The notes: generated by a model from the sequence alone, not told the origin. DNA of 33,515 nucleotides from Isoetes engelmannii (GCA_011763485.2 JAANSK020261493.1:1-33515), one strand, 5' to 3'; counted from the first letter of the stretch, positions 1-11,417 are shown. Numbers and translations are program-made.

Positions 1-390
1 CTTGTATCAAGCTCAAGATTATAGATAGGGTCAAGAGAGTGGTCAAACTCAAAACGGAAGTAGGGTGGATCTTGGGGTAAGCTTGTGTCCAACTGAAAGC
101 ATGTTTTGAGGCAAAAGAGTAGAGGAGAGTGGTCCCCGGTTGGTGGTTGAGGTGGGACTGAAAGCTTATCGATATCCTTTGCCAAGGCAGGAGACCCCAT
201 CAAATAGTCCACAACACTATGTCCGCCGCTTTGAGGATTACACGTACAGGGTCAGCTTCAAAATCCACCAATTATACTTGGGCATCTGCTGTCCTCGCAT
301 TAAAGTCACCTAAGAGCATGATTTTGCCTTGCTTTGAAAATTCAATGACATCATCAAACAAAGCCATATACGGTAGATCAAGAAAGACTT
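1..390 (-). mobile_element. LINE ORF2 endonuclease fragment
   Basis: The minus strand encodes the C-terminal half of an apurinic-like endonuclease of a plant LINE. This domain nicks target DNA to prime reverse transcription. Visible motifs are GDFNAR (about 293-310) and, further along, GGHSVVDYLMGSPAL and GDHSPLLF (about 120-137), the catalytic Asp-His block of the exonuclease/endonuclease/phosphatase fold. Two frames are needed: the first covers about 390-250 and has a stop just after the GDFNARTADAQV stretch; the second is open from about 242 to the window edge. So there is one stop and one frameshift in roughly 130 codons, and the copy is dead. Reverse transcriptase would lie to the left, outside the window. 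The right end, near 390, is where similarity to the family fades; no poly-A or target duplication is visible there. Confidence 0.8.
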
Positions 391-394
391 GATC

Positions 395-1160
395 GTTTCA
401 AGACTCTTGCAGATCCAGAGAAGAGGAGATATTTAAAGCATTCAAGGAGGTATTTACAGGTCTTGCAAGGCAATCTCTCTTAAGCAGCATTACGGGGTGC
501 AGGCTTATCTTTCTAAGCCAAAGACTCTTAAGCAAGACTTGGTTAGGGCAGGAGGTGGCATTAGTGAGCAAGATATGATAATTCTGTTATATATGGGTTT
601 TCTGCATCAAAACCAAAGATCAGGTATTTTAATCACTTGAAAGAGTTTCATGCCTTCATTGAGAATCATATGGCCAGCAAGATCAAAGTTAAGGACTGAT
701 AATGACACAGAATATGTCAATGGTGAATTTGATGCCTATTATGATCTTCATAGGCAGCATTCATAGGCATTTGACTGTGTCCTATGCGCATTTTCAAAAT
801 GGAGTAGCAGAAGAAAAGCATTGATCTCTTCACAATCTTGTGAGATACCTGCTGGCTTAAGAACATATGAATTTAAAGTATTAGGAAGAAGCATTACAAA
901 GAGCTGTCTATGTCCTACTATGGCACTTGTTAATATGACTTCATTTGAAGCTTTAAAGAAAAATTTTCTTGATCCTTTTGAGAGTTTTTTGACTCCTATG
1001 GAAAAGCTTAAGAATTAAGACAAATTATCTGACAGGACCATCCAATGTATTTCCATTGGTTATCCTATGAGTAATAAAGCTGGAGAGTTTATGATCCTAA
1101 AACCAAGCATGTTTTTCTTTCTCGAAGTCTTAAAATTATTGAAGATGAAGTGCATTCAAT
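395..1160 (+). mobile_element. Ty1/Copia fossil fragment (gag-like end and integrase)
   Basis: This is a broken piece of a Copia retrotransposon in plus orientation. A gag-like stretch (about 400-610) is followed by the integrase core at 620-860, recognised by the RTDN.TEYVNGEFDAYY type block. The post-integrase segment at about 1060-1160 resembles the usual VYDPKTKHVFLSRSLKI stretch. It carries many breaks and has no LTR of its own that I can see. It abuts the LINE fragment on the left and Copia element A on the right, which lies on the opposite strand, so the junction near 1160-1238 joins two insertions. Confidence 0.75.
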
Positions 1161-1237
1161 CTTTATTATTTATTTACTATTGCATTAAAAAAGTGATCAT
1201 ATGAATGATCTGGAAGGCCCCTAACAATCATTCTATT

Positions 1238-1834
1238 GATTAGGAAAACAAGATACACAATGAAAATTGTCATATGATGATATGGCACGCATGTTGTGAT
1301 GACACACACCCGTGACATTATGTGATACGTGTCATCTCATTATTGAGTGTAGAGAGGTAAAGTTTCTTAACTCTAACGCCCTTTTAACTTCAACTCAACA
1401 AGGAAACAACAGATCCTGGAAGAGGTTTAGTTCATGCCGTCTGCAACCTGTCTAGAAGTAGTGCAGTATTGGAGATCCAAGACCAACTGTTGCAGCTGTT
1501 TGCACACTTGCAGATTTGGTGGACGTTAATCTTCTGTTATACCAACATATTGATTAGGAAAACAAGTAGACACAATGAGAATTGTTATATGATGATATGG
1601 CACGTTTGTTGTGATGACACACACCCTGACATTATGTGATACGTGTTATCACATTATTGAGTGTAGAGAGATGAAGTTTCTTAACTCTAATACCCTTTAA
1701 CTCGAACTCAACAAGGAAACAAGAGATCCTGGAAGAGGTTTAGTCATGCCATCTGCAACCTGTCTAGAAGTAGTGCAGTATTGAAGATCCACGGCCAACT
1801 GTTGCAGCTGTTCGCACACTTGCAGATTTGGTGG
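1238..1834 (-). repeat. Tandem duplication, unit about 312 bp
   Basis: The block starting GATTAGGAAAACAAG occurs at 1238 and again at 1552, and the blocks ending GCAGATTTGGTGG close at 1522 and 1834. The copies look roughly 90% alike by eye. On the minus strand each copy encodes the C-terminal end of Copia RNase H (a QVADGMTKPLPGS block) plus the following untranslated sequence, so the duplication happened inside element A. Confidence 0.85.
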
Positions 1835-2462
1835 GTGTTATTTGTAATCTTTGTTAAAATCTGTAGCTCCTGGCTTATCAGCATAAAGCTTGACTGATCG
1901 AATAGAAAGCTGCAAATCCTGGAATGGATGAAGAAGCCACAACATTTCTTGAGTCCCAGCAGTCAATGCCTTTAAGCTCTGCTTCAGTTGTACTCAGACT
2001 TAGTCTGCTTTTTAGATCCCCACGTGATAACTTTAGTGCCAAGCGAAGAAACAAGACCAGCTGTAGACTTCCTTAAGTCATAATCTGTCCCTGCATGATC
2101 TGCATCTATATGGAACACTAGTTCTGTATCTCCTGCTTGTGAGAAACCAGAGCATCATGCATGGTACCTTTGAATGCCAATGAGTCTGTCTAGAAGCTTG
2201 CGTAAAGACATTTGGTTTGCAGTTGGTCAGGCCAGCAGATTTGGACGAGCAGTAGTGAGATATATCAAAGATCATACTAACTGCCGGTATAATGTAGCAT
2301 CACAAGCTGGTTCATGAATATTTGAAGCAAGTTTGTTGCCTGGTTTACAAGGATTTATGGCTGCTTTGAAATCTGCATATGAAATCTGACTAACATAATC
2401 TTGACATACGTTGTTTGAGTCAAACGAATAGAAGTAGAATGCTGCCATACTTCAACCCCAAG

Positions 2463-2800
2463 ACAAAGGTGAAGCAGGCCCAAATCAGTAGTTTCAAGTG
2501 CTGTTTTAGGCTCATCCTTGATGCACAAGTTAGACTAACAGCATCCCCAGTGATAATACTTTCATCTACTACAAGTAGAATGCAAATATTTGTACTTTTC
2601 AAGCTGATAATAAAGACTTGGAACTGCACGGAAGACAAAGGTGCAGCAGGCCCAAATCAGTAGTTTCAAGTGCTGTTTTAGGCTCATCCTTGATGCACAA
2701 GTTAGATTAACAGAATCCACAGTGATAATACTGTCATCTACATACAAGAAGAATGCAAATAGTTGTACTTTCATAAAGACTTGGAATTGCACGGGATCTC
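2463..2800 (-). repeat. Tandem duplication, unit 172 bp, in Copia reverse transcriptase
   Basis: The sequence ACAAAGGTG.AGCAGGCCCAAATCAG starts at 2463 and again at 2635, and similarity continues to about 2800. On the minus strand each copy covers the YVDD catalytic region of element A's reverse transcriptase. The copies are close in sequence, which suggests a fairly recent event compared with the general decay of the element. Confidence 0.85.
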
Positions 2801-3742
2801 TGAGAACCTTGTGTTGAAAGAAAATTGTTGATCTCTTTGTGTGACCAACGAGGAACCTGCTTCAGTCCATATAAATTTCTTCTCAGATTTCTTAACAAAC
2901 CCAAGAGGCTGATCCATGTAAATATTTCGTTAAGATCACCATTTAGAAAAGCACTTTTGAAGTCAGGTTCGTAAACAGGCTATCCTTTGCTTGCAGCTAG
3001 TACTGCCACTGCTTGGACAGCTGCCATGTGCTACTGATGCAAAAGCTTCCATATACTCATGTCAGTACTTCTGGTTGTACCCTTTAGCCACAAGCCGAGC
3101 CTTGTATTTTGCTATTGACACATCTGAATTGAACTTGTTCCTATACACCCACTTATTACCAATTACATTGTGTTCAGCGGGGTGTCAAACCAATTCCAAA
3201 TATTTTGCTGTAGAAGCATAAAAGTAAAAGGACACTTCCATTTTACAGCCCCCCTCTTAACGTGGCACAGATCCAGTCCATAGAATCTGAAAATCAACGG
3301 GCGAGATGGCTGCAAAACGAAAACTAGCCGCATAAAACACTCAACCTTCTGGCATCCATCCAATGTTTATAACCAGCTGGCTGTTTAAAACCTTGTAGAT
3401 CCTGATGTTTTTTGTACTGGGCCATCAAAGCATAGTTAAAATAGTCTCTTCTGATTGATCTTCTAAGAGAAGTTACAGAATCTGTATAGGCATAGAAGAC
3501 TCAAGATCTCTCATCGGAACCGGTACCATAGCAAAACTGGCCTGGTAACTGAGAAAAATATCAGACCAAACTAATGCACAATCTTGAGGATTTCACAAGA
3601 GAAGGCACTCCATTGATTCACGATTTGAATGAGATCACGCTTATTGAAAAGCTACCCCAATCCATACAGCTTGTGAGTTTTCATATGAAGTGCTTAATTC
3701 TAACAGACCAATAAAGTTCCCCCCAAGGTGAGTTGCACTAAT

Positions 3743-3753
3743 CTCTGATACCA
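3743..3753 (-). other. Primer binding site of Copia element A
   Basis: The minus strand reads TGGTATCAGAG directly inside the LTR end, complementary to the 3' end of plant initiator tRNA-Met, as is standard for plant Copia elements. It fixes the orientation of element A and the inner LTR boundary. Confidence 0.8.
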
Positions 3754-4028
3754 TGTAAAACTCTAGAGCTATACATGGTGATGAAAGGAAGGTACAACAG
3801 GAAAGTTTAGCACCTAATATAAACACTCTAGCTAGGAAGCAAATAACTAAAATAATGATGCGCATGACTGGCTTATATAAGAATACCATGCCAGGGTGAC
3901 TTAACAGTGAGTGTGGCGTCATCATGATGTCAGCATAGTTCTAACAGTGCACTCCCCACATCCCTTATAATTTTATGATGATGACTCAGCAGTGGGGCGT
4001 CATCATAGACGTCAGCATGGTTCTAACA
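3754..4028 (-). repeat. LTR of Copia element A
   Basis: Read on the minus strand it begins TGTTAGAAC and ends TTTTACA, directly before the primer binding site. A palindromic TATA-like stretch (CTTATATAAG, about 3872-3881) is suitable as the LTR promoter. The outer part contains a tandem duplication of about 79 bp (3913-3970 and 3992-4052: GTCATCAT..GTCAGCAT.GTTCTAACA), so the outer end could be either 3946 or 4028; I chose the outer TGTTAG. Confidence 0.65.
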
Positions 4029-4582
4029 ATGCACTCCCCCCATCCCTTATAACGATATGTACGATGATATATCCGTTGCTGTAGAATGTCTTTTGATTTG
4101 GATAGTTTACCTGTTAAATTACCTTTTGTTTGCGGTCCCAAAGATCGTGGTAATAAGTGGATGCAATACCGTTTCTGCTCGGCTCTTGCGAACGTACTTG
4201 TTTCCGATCTTTGATGAATTAACAAACTAGGATGTATTAAAAGGGCAACAAAAATGTCTCCAAATATTTAAAGGACTGTCCTTCTATCTACCCTATCTAA
4301 CTGAGGTAAGATATTGTTATTTACATTTAATAATTTTTGGGTATTGAAGGCACTATGTGCGCTTATGCTGATCCTGTGCTGTCTTCCAGATCCTTCTGAT
4401 AAGATTGTCCATTCACCTGAGAAACGTCATTCAAAAGATTATGGGATTGTTGCCTGGGACCGTACATAGAATCAATTATAACCAAGCCGATCCTTTTTAT
4501 GGTAAGGGTTTTTAGTACTGCTCAATTGTAATGAAGTTCCTCTAATTCTAATGAATAGAAATAAGTGACACTTACATTAACT
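4029..4582. other. Unassigned spacer with one exon-like stretch
   Basis: The spacer lies between elements A and B. The only coding hint is 4390-4501 (+): a pyrimidine-rich acceptor (TGCTGTCTTCCAG) is followed by 112 bases open in one frame (reads ..LPGTVHRINYNQADPFYG) and then a GTAAGG donor. I do not recognise the product, and a chance 37-codon frame is quite possible. The rest of the stretch shows nothing I can name. Confidence 0.25.
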
Positions 4583-5828
4583 TGTTAGAATATTACACCT
4601 TTATGGTGCAAGTTCTCTACCATTTTGTTTCAGACATCTTGAGGTTATGGTATAATTACTGTGGTGGCTAAGGAAGGATCTTAAATCTGTGAATGAAGGA
4701 GACGAATGCCTTTAGGCTACCTGCAGTGAAGATTTGCATGAACCCTGGATCTTCAGCCCTCATGAAATAGAGGACGATGATACATAATAAGTTCTATCGT
4801 GCAGTTTCTGATATAAAAAAGTTCACGTCCATCATCAAAGCTTTTCAAATTCTAGCTTTTACAGCATGCATAGAGGGCATGTGAGAAATATATATCTCAT
4901 AGCCCTCACGTTAGACCACATGATTTCATGTAGTACATGTACGCGTGTTATGTAAGCAACTAAGCCTACCATGTAGGCTAACAAGCCCATCACGTAGGTT
5001 AACATATCATTTCTGCACTTCCTTTCCATCCATTCCCTTTCATGTCTGTTTTGTACTTCTTTCTTCAAGATTCTGGGGTCTTCTCTTAACTGATGTCTCA
5101 ATATGGTATCAAAGCTTGCTATAGGAAGGATGCATAAGGTTGGGGCGAAAATCAAGCTTATTGTGCTGATTATTGAATGGGAAGTCCATTGGAGAATTTG
5201 ATGGGTGAAACTCATACTAACTTGTTGGAACTTTACACCTTAATGGCGCAAGTTTTCTACCATTTTGTTTCAGCCATCTTGAGGTTATGGTATATTACTG
5301 TGGTGAGTAAGGCAGAATCTTAAATTTGTGGATGCAGGAGACATGCTTCTAGGCTGCCTGCAGTGGAGATTTGCATGAACCCTGATTTGTAATAAGTTCC
5401 ATCGTTCAGTTTCTAATAAAGAAGTATACATCCATCATCAAAGCTTTTCAAATTCGAGCTTTTACAGCATGCATAGAAGGGACGTGCATAAAAGATATCT
5501 CCTAGCCCTCACATTAGACCACATCATTTCATGTACTACATGTAGGCGTGTCATGTAGGCAATTGAGCCTATCATGTAGGCAAACAAGCCCATCACATAG
5601 GTTAATGTATCATCTCTGCACTTCCTTTCCATCGATTCCCTTTCATTTCTGTTTGTATTTCTTTCTTCAATATTCTGGTGTCTTCTTCTCTTAACTGATG
5701 TGTCAATATGGTATCAAAGCTTGCTAAAGGAAGGATGCATAAGTTTGGCCAAAATCAAGCTTATTATGCTGATTATTGCATGAAGAGTCCATTGGAGAAT
5801 TCGATGGGTGCTTGCAGTGATAAGTCTG
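4583..5828 (+). repeat. Tandem LTR-leader duplication of element B
   Basis: Unit 1 has an LTR at 4583-5102 (starts TGTTAGAA) with its primer site at 5103 and leader to 5222. Unit 2 has an LTR at 5223-5708 (starts TGTTGGAA) with its primer site at 5709 and leader to about 5828. The LTRs differ by about one base in ten over the first 80 bases by eye, and unit 1 carries about 34 extra bases near 4750-4790. Both leaders contain the AAAGCTTGCTA..GGAAGGATGCATAAG start of gag. This differs from a normal element, where LTRs flank the whole body. Confidence 0.85.
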
Positions 5829-7439
5829 TTCCAGCTTGGAGGGAAAATTCAATCAAGGATTGTCATTTCCAGGAGACCAGTACAGTTCGGGCTTGATGCT
5901 TGAATGCAGAAAAATTATCACATGTGTTGGCATTATCTTATTTTTACTGGCCTTGGACCGAAGAATCTTGTAAGAAGGTTGACCCAAGGCAAACAGTATT
6001 GATATATTGTGACATTCATAGACGACTTTACGAGAAAGACATGGATTTACTTCATTCATAGAAGCAAAATCAGCAGTTTTGGAGAAATTTAAAGAGTTTT
6101 GAGCCATGGTGGTGAACATGACAGGGCTTAAGATTCTGAATTTGCGCAGCGATAATAAAGGAGAATACACATCAAATGCATTTAATAAATATTTGCACAA
6201 TGTGGGTATAAGAAGGTGGCTAACAGCTCCTCATACGCCGCAACAAAATGGTGTTGTAGAACGCATGAATAGGTCCACATGTAACTTGGCACGGGGTATG
6301 CTGAAAGGTAAGCAGCAGCACAAACTGCAGTATACTTGATCAATAGAGTGCCAACAAAAGCATTAAATGACATAACTTCGGAAGAGGCATTTACAGGCAT
6401 CAAATCAAGTAACCAACTGTGAAGCATTTGAGGATGTAAGGCATATGCATGCAATCTGAACTGCAAAACTAAGTTTGATGATAAAGCCATACCTTGTGTA
6501 TTCGTAGGGTATAGCAAAAAGAGTAAAGCCTTTAAGTTATGGGATCTGGCAAACAAGAAGTTGATCATATCCCAAAATGTCACTTTTGATAAAAAGAATG
6601 ATGGATCCGCCGCTATCACCCATGGACCCAGGGGAGGATCCTTTTACAACATTTGGGGATGTTCTTGAGTGTTTTGGATCACCAGCAAACACCACAGTTG
6701 GATCAAACTAAGGGAAACAAAGCTCCATCATGTTATTCTCCACCTCTCACGAGAACTAAGACGGGAGGTCAAGAACAAGAACATTGTAACTTTGCCGTTG
6801 TGACAGAAATTCTCAATGTTTCAGTTCCTGCTTCATATGAAGAAGCTGCTCAATGCCAAGAATGGAAAAATGCGATGAATGAAGAGTAGAAAGCTCTCAA
6901 GAAAAACCACACATGGATATTGGTTCCTTGACCGCAAAAGCAAGGCTGATCACAAAAGGCTATTAGCAAAGAGAAGGAATTGATTAGGAAGAAACATTTG
7001 CTCCCATCGCAAAGATGGCAAGAGTAAGGACAATAATTGCATCAGCTGCAAATTAGCATTGGCCCGGCATTGAAGTATTGCAGCATGATGCAGGGATTTT
7101 TATTTTTCTTTAGAAAGCAAGCATGCCCATGAGATCTTGAAGAAATTTTATATGGAAGGATGTAAGCGATTGGCCACACCAATTGAAATTACTTGACAAT
7201 CACGAGGAATGACATTTCTTATGCTGTAGGAATGTTGAGTAGGTTTATGTCTAAGCCTACTGCAACTCATTGGATGGCTGCGAAATGAGTTTTGAGGTAT
7301 CTTAATGGTACAGAATCATGTATTGAATTATAATACATTCAGAAACTTTCAGCTGTAGGGATATTGTGATGCTGATCATGCAGGATGCGTGGATGTTAGG
7401 AGATCTGTAGGAGAGTATGTGTCCAATTTTGTTTGAGCA

Positions 7440-7830
7440 TATTCCTTCTGAATTTGGTGAGCTCGTATATATAGCCAAAGCAAGATGTTTCTAGTTTGGA
7501 ATGTTCTTGAGCTGCTTTAAAGTGGTTGGGTCCCTGAAAAGACAGTAATATCTCCCTCTCATTTCATAGTATGCTGGGTACGAGAAAATAAAGTGTGCTT
7601 CTGATTACACCTTTCCTAAGTTGGAGCCAGCTTCAATCTCTAACTGATAAGAGGAGACACGGAACTGCCCCAATAACAGTCCTGAGGTTATGAAAAGTGT
7701 CTCCTAACAATCAAGAAATAGCTGAAAAAGGAAATGATGCAAGAAGTAAAATCCAGCTACTTGTTCAGATGTTGGTAATGATTATTCTGATCAAGCTAGT
7801 TAGAGCCGGTCTTAGTGATCTAAGTTTTTG
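7440..7830. other. Non-Copia stretch inside element B
   Basis: The stretch lies between the two RNase H parts of element B. No reading frame or known repeat is recognised. It may be a separate insertion, but no clear terminal repeats or target duplication are visible. Confidence 0.3.
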
Positions 7831-8160
7831 ATTAGCTCAAGATGAACAGGTGCATTGTGTACGCAGTTAGCATCAGTACGACTGCCAAGCTCAAAGATTT
7901 ATGTGCTGCTGTACAAGAGATGATTTGGTTAGTACATTTATGTGAAATTTGGGAGTTTATGTCTCGCCAGCTTCTCTCCTTTGTGACAACAGTGGTGCGG
8001 TACGTCATGATAAAGATTATAAATGGCATCATTTGACAAAACATCTTGATTTCAAGATCTGTTGTATTACGGAACAATTGGACAATGGTGTCCCATGCAT
8101 GAACAGGCAGCAGATGGCTGTAATAAGCCATTTTCAGGTCGACATTTAGCTACTATGAAG

Positions 8161-8640
8161 AAGATTTTTCATGTTGTTCCTAATACTAATGGTTAGTTCG
8201 ATTTCTTTCTGTTTTCAGCAGTGTTAGTCATCAGGTTGGTTGTTGGCATTGCTGCTGATATCCTTTGATGATGTCACAATGCTGAATCAGTTGTTTGTTG
8301 ACATACAAGGCACATACACACCATCTAGCTAATTAGTTATCTCTCGCTCTTGGATTTCACTACTGCATCCAGTCTAGCTAGTTTGTGTCTTTATTTCACT
8401 ACCATAATGCAATCATTTATAATAAGCTTTACCGCTGCTTACTTGGTTTCTTAAATACTTGCTAAATTTATCTAGAACTTCCAACCTAAGGAGAGGTCCT
8501 AGATGTTGAATAATTGATTTATTTATTTGCTCTCCTAAACCCTGTAGATGTTAATTACTTTCTTAAAGTAGAATTGGTTGACAATGTTTAGATTTTTCCT
8601 CCCTTATTTCATCAGATTCACATTTCTAAACGTACACTTG
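8161..8640. other. Unassigned T-rich stretch after element B
   Basis: I see no coding region or named repeat. It could hold the untranslated end of element B; no TGTTRGAA-type LTR start matching 4583 or 5223 is present. Confidence 0.3.
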
Positions 8641-8649
8641 TTTACGACA

Positions 8650-8960
8650 TCAAACGCCAGAAACTTGAATAAGTAGAACATGGAGATGCAAGCCTACATA
8701 TGGTGCCTCTGCCTGCCTGCCTTCTTGTGTATTAGCAAAAGACTGTAGTCTATGGAAATAAAATACTGCCTCCAGAACAACCTCAAGTTTCAAACGGTTT
8801 GGCTTCAAACTTTCCCAATTTATATCACGTGGCACTGAGGGTTTGCTTCTTATCATTCTTGAGATAAAATGTACTTGCAGCCTCTCAAGTTCGGTCCATT
8901 TGTTTGCTCTGAGATAAACTTGCGCACCATACAATGCAGCTGATTTAGCTGTTTATTAGA
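8650..8960 (-). mobile_element. LINE ORF2 C-terminal fragment
   Basis: The minus-strand frame at 8650-8934 resembles the region just after reverse transcriptase in plant non-LTR elements. It reads MYGAQVYLR, then W.ELERLQVHFISRMI, then ..VPRDINWESL and a LEVVLEAVFYFHRLQ helix, following the usual order YGAEVW / ..LE.VQ..FLRR.L / ..P...L..E.G..PL. Just upstream (8940-8970) a further few residues of the same region appear in another frame. It is a short dead piece of about 95 codons with no tail or ends seen. It may be the same LINE type as the piece at 31420-31712, which is the next part of such an ORF2, but on the other strand. Confidence 0.6.
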
Positions 8961-9329
8961 ATAAGAATTTTGTAGGCAGCACCTGTCCTAGAGTTGAGCC
9001 TGAAACATGATGTACCAGAGGAACCCAAGCAATTTGAATGAAGTCACTTGAAGCTCACGTATGTTAATAAAATCTTCCTTTATTGAGCATACGACGACTG
9101 CATGCACTAAGTAGATCTCCTTGAACTAATGTATCATCGTGCAGGTTTATGTGGGTATCGTGCAAGCATACAGATTTCCAATTTGACAAAAGTTATTTGG
9201 GCACGGAATTTTTCAGAGGTACTGACTCAAAACGGTTGAAATGTTTACTTGCTTTGATATGACTCCATTCTCGTCAATGGTGCCTAGTTTTGGTACCCTC
9301 TACCACCTCATCGTTCACATGGCCCGTAA
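8961..9329. other. Unassigned spacer
   Basis: No frame or repeat is recognised between the LINE piece and the LTR of element C. Confidence 0.3.
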
Positions 9330-9587
9330 TGTTAGGAGCTATACATTTTAGATAAGATAGGATGCATCTCTTAGATTTGATCTCTTCTAACTTTAGCTAT
9401 GGATATATCTGTTGAAAGTATGTGAATCAATGTGAGTTTTTTGGCTAGTGCTCCTATTTGCTGCCATTGAAGGAAGAGAGTGAGAGAGAACAAGGATATA
9501 CCTTTAGGTTTAGAGCAAAAACCTTACTAGAAAACCCTAATCGCAGAATATTAAAAGTCATTCTGTCTATTATGAATCAATCTAACA
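9330..9587 (-). repeat. 3' LTR of Copia element C
   Basis: The 258-bp segment reads, on the minus strand, TGTTAGATTG at its start and GCTCCTAACA at its end, so it has 6-bp inverted ends (TGTTAG/CTAACA). Just before its start in element orientation there is a Copia C-terminal-like stretch (..GMVSLLEVTS..) and a purine run (AAGGGGAA), as expected ahead of a 3' LTR. No second copy is found right of gag, so age cannot be read from an LTR pair. Confidence 0.65.
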
Positions 9588-11343
9588 TTTCACATTAACT
9601 CTGGCAATTCCCCTTGATGTGAAGTTTCAACTAGTTACTTCCAAGAGAGAAACCATTCCTATTGCAGAGCTGAAATTCTCAAACTTAGCTTTCCCAAGTA
9701 CTAAATCTAATACCCATGGTTGTTGAGGCTGGTTTAGCATTATACATATGGAATTTTTTCAGCACTCTGAAGCATATGCATTTCAATTCCCAAGAAATAA
9801 GGAAGTAGTGTAAGGTACTTCATTTTAAAAGGTCTTTCCCCACATTTTTGCTTGCAGTATATTTTCTAAACTTCCAATAAGTATGAGATTATTTACAGAA
9901 AGAACAAATAGAACGATCTTCCCCCTCATGCTTGATGTACAACTCTGGATCGGCCTCTGATGCATAAAGCCTGTGCTTAACAAATAAGCATCTATCTTTG
10001 CACAGTAAGCTATAGGAGCTTGTTTCAGCCAACTAAGATTTTTCCAATTTACATGCAAATAGCTTACCTCCTTGGATATACCCTTGTGGTTGTTCCATGT
10101 AAAGTTTTTTCTACAAGATAAGCATTCTTCACATCGAGTTGATGAAGCTTCCATTCAAATTGAACTGCCAAGGCCATAACCAACCTTATTGTTTGCATTT
10201 TTGCAACCGATGCAAAGCAAAAGTTTCGTAGTGTCTACTCCTCTTTGGGAATAGCCCTTTGCTACCATCCTGCCCTTTTACTACTAACAGTGCCATTTGC
10301 ATTGCATTTTACCTTATATACCCCATTTGGATTCAGTAATAGTTATCCTCTGGTATCGCACTAGTTCTCAAGTGTTAATTCTTGATAATGCTTTCATATT
10401 CTTCTGCTGCTGCCTCCCAATCTTTACCAAGCGCTTCCTCAAAAAGGTTCACCTGGAGCAGTAAATAAAGCAAAATTACAGGATTTCAAATACTGATTTG
10501 TAGTGCTCAGTTGGGTGGATGCTATTGACTGTTTCCCTTTATCATTGGACTCATTTGGCAAGCTCTCAAATGATCCTTGACTGCAGGTAAATGACCCATT
10601 GGCCCAAGGAACATTTTTGCTTGGTATAAAATTAGCAGCATGCTCACTGGTCCTTTTTAGTGATGGCAAAGGCGTTGATGCTGAATCACTTCCTCCTTTG
10701 TCTAGATTATCAAGGTTTCTTTTTTTCATAGTTCAGCACTTTTTCCAGCCATTATTTGCTTGTATTGTTTGCTTGTAGAAGACTCTCTGTTGGTGCTGCA
10801 ATTGTGTATCAGACTGCAAATGTCTTATCTTCTTTGTAGCGTTAACTGGATCTGCAAAACTTTCATCAAAGGCTACGTCTGTGAAACGTTCAAGTCTTTC
10901 TTGATTGGATCCCACAATCTATATGCCTTGGCCATTTCACTATACACAACAAATGTACAAATTTTTGTCCTCTCATCCAACTTTTTCCTGTCATGTTCTT
11001 TATGAACATGCTCAAATGCTTTACATCCAGAAAGTTTCAAGTGTCTCACCCCTGGTTTTCTCCCGTAATGCCCCATAACGTGGTCATAGATCTTTGTTAC
11101 CATTCAAGATTTTTGCTGGCGATCTCTTAAAAAGAGGCTGAAGTTAAAGCAGTTCCACCTAAAATCTATGAGGTATTTTCCTTTGGCCATAAGGAACTGT
11201 CATGGTTTTATTGACTCTACTACTCCATTGTGCTGAGAAGAATAAGTAGCTATAACATGCCTTGCAACATCATATTCAGCATAAAATTGCTCAAACTTCT
11301 TTAAAGTGAAGTGTCTTGTGGAGAAAATGAGTGTCTCTCTATT

Positions 11344-11417
11344 GGGAGGACAGGCTTGATTTCGAATCTAGGACCTCTTGATTGCAAGCCAAGCGCTCTA
11401 CGTTGGGATACTGGCCC
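11344..11417 (-). pseudogene. tRNA-Ala(TGC)-like sequence, decayed tRNA or SINE head
   Basis: On the minus strand 74 bases fold roughly as a tRNA. The acceptor arm GGGCCAG pairs partly with CCTGTCC (5 of 7 counting G-T). TAGAGCGC follows the D arm. The anticodon stem CTTGG/TCAAG surrounds the 7-base loop CTTGCAA, giving anticodon TGC. The T arm has CTAGA-TTCGAAA-TCAAG with one mismatch. The A box is poor (TATCCCAACGTAG instead of TAGCTCAGTGGTAG) and acceptor pairs are lost, so it is not likely a working tRNA. It sits inside Copia element C, which fits a SINE or a retroposed tRNA copy. I could not define a SINE body or tail. Confidence 0.5.

Larger units (their letters stand above)
1238..4028 (-). 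mobile_element. Ty1/Copia fossil, element A
   Basis: This is a broken Copia retrotransposon read right to left. Parts in element order: LTR (3754-4028), primer binding site (3743-3753), start of gag (about 3640-3742), an unassigned stretch (3190-3640), reverse transcriptase (about 2430-3190, with ARLVAKGY-like and YVDD-type blocks), and RNase H (about 1850-2420) with its C-terminal end at 1238-1834. The last part is present twice in tandem, as is the YVDD-containing part (2463-2800). Many breaks, so it is old. No matching LTR is seen at its left end. The internal tandem duplications are not normal Copia architecture and probably arose after insertion. Confidence 0.8.
4583..8160 (+). mobile_element. 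Ty1/Copia fossil, element B
   Basis: This is a broken plus-strand Copia element. It opens with two tandem LTR-plus-leader units (4583-5222, 5223-5828), each with a TGGTATCAAAGC primer site. The integrase core is at about 5990-6340 (FIDDF.RKTWIYF, the L..DN.GEY block, TPQQNGVVERMNR). The post-integrase KAIPCVFVGYSKKSKAFKLWD block is at 6480-6550. The start of reverse transcriptase is at about 6800-6930 and its end at about 7140-7330 (AVGMLSRFMSKPTATHW), followed by RNase H at 7350-7430 and 7840-8150 (CDNSGAV, KWHHLTKHLDFK, NRQQMA). The sequence at 7440-7830 does not look like Copia and may be an insertion. Many breaks; no 3' LTR recognised. Confidence 0.85.

Noticed and set aside
4859-5215. 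118-codon minus-strand ORF
   Set aside because: It lies antisense over the first LTR-leader unit of element B; unit 2 does not keep it open, so it is not coding.
6182-6619. 145-codon minus-strand ORF
   Set aside because: It is antisense to the integrase and post-integrase part of Copia element B, which is clearly the real source of the sequence.
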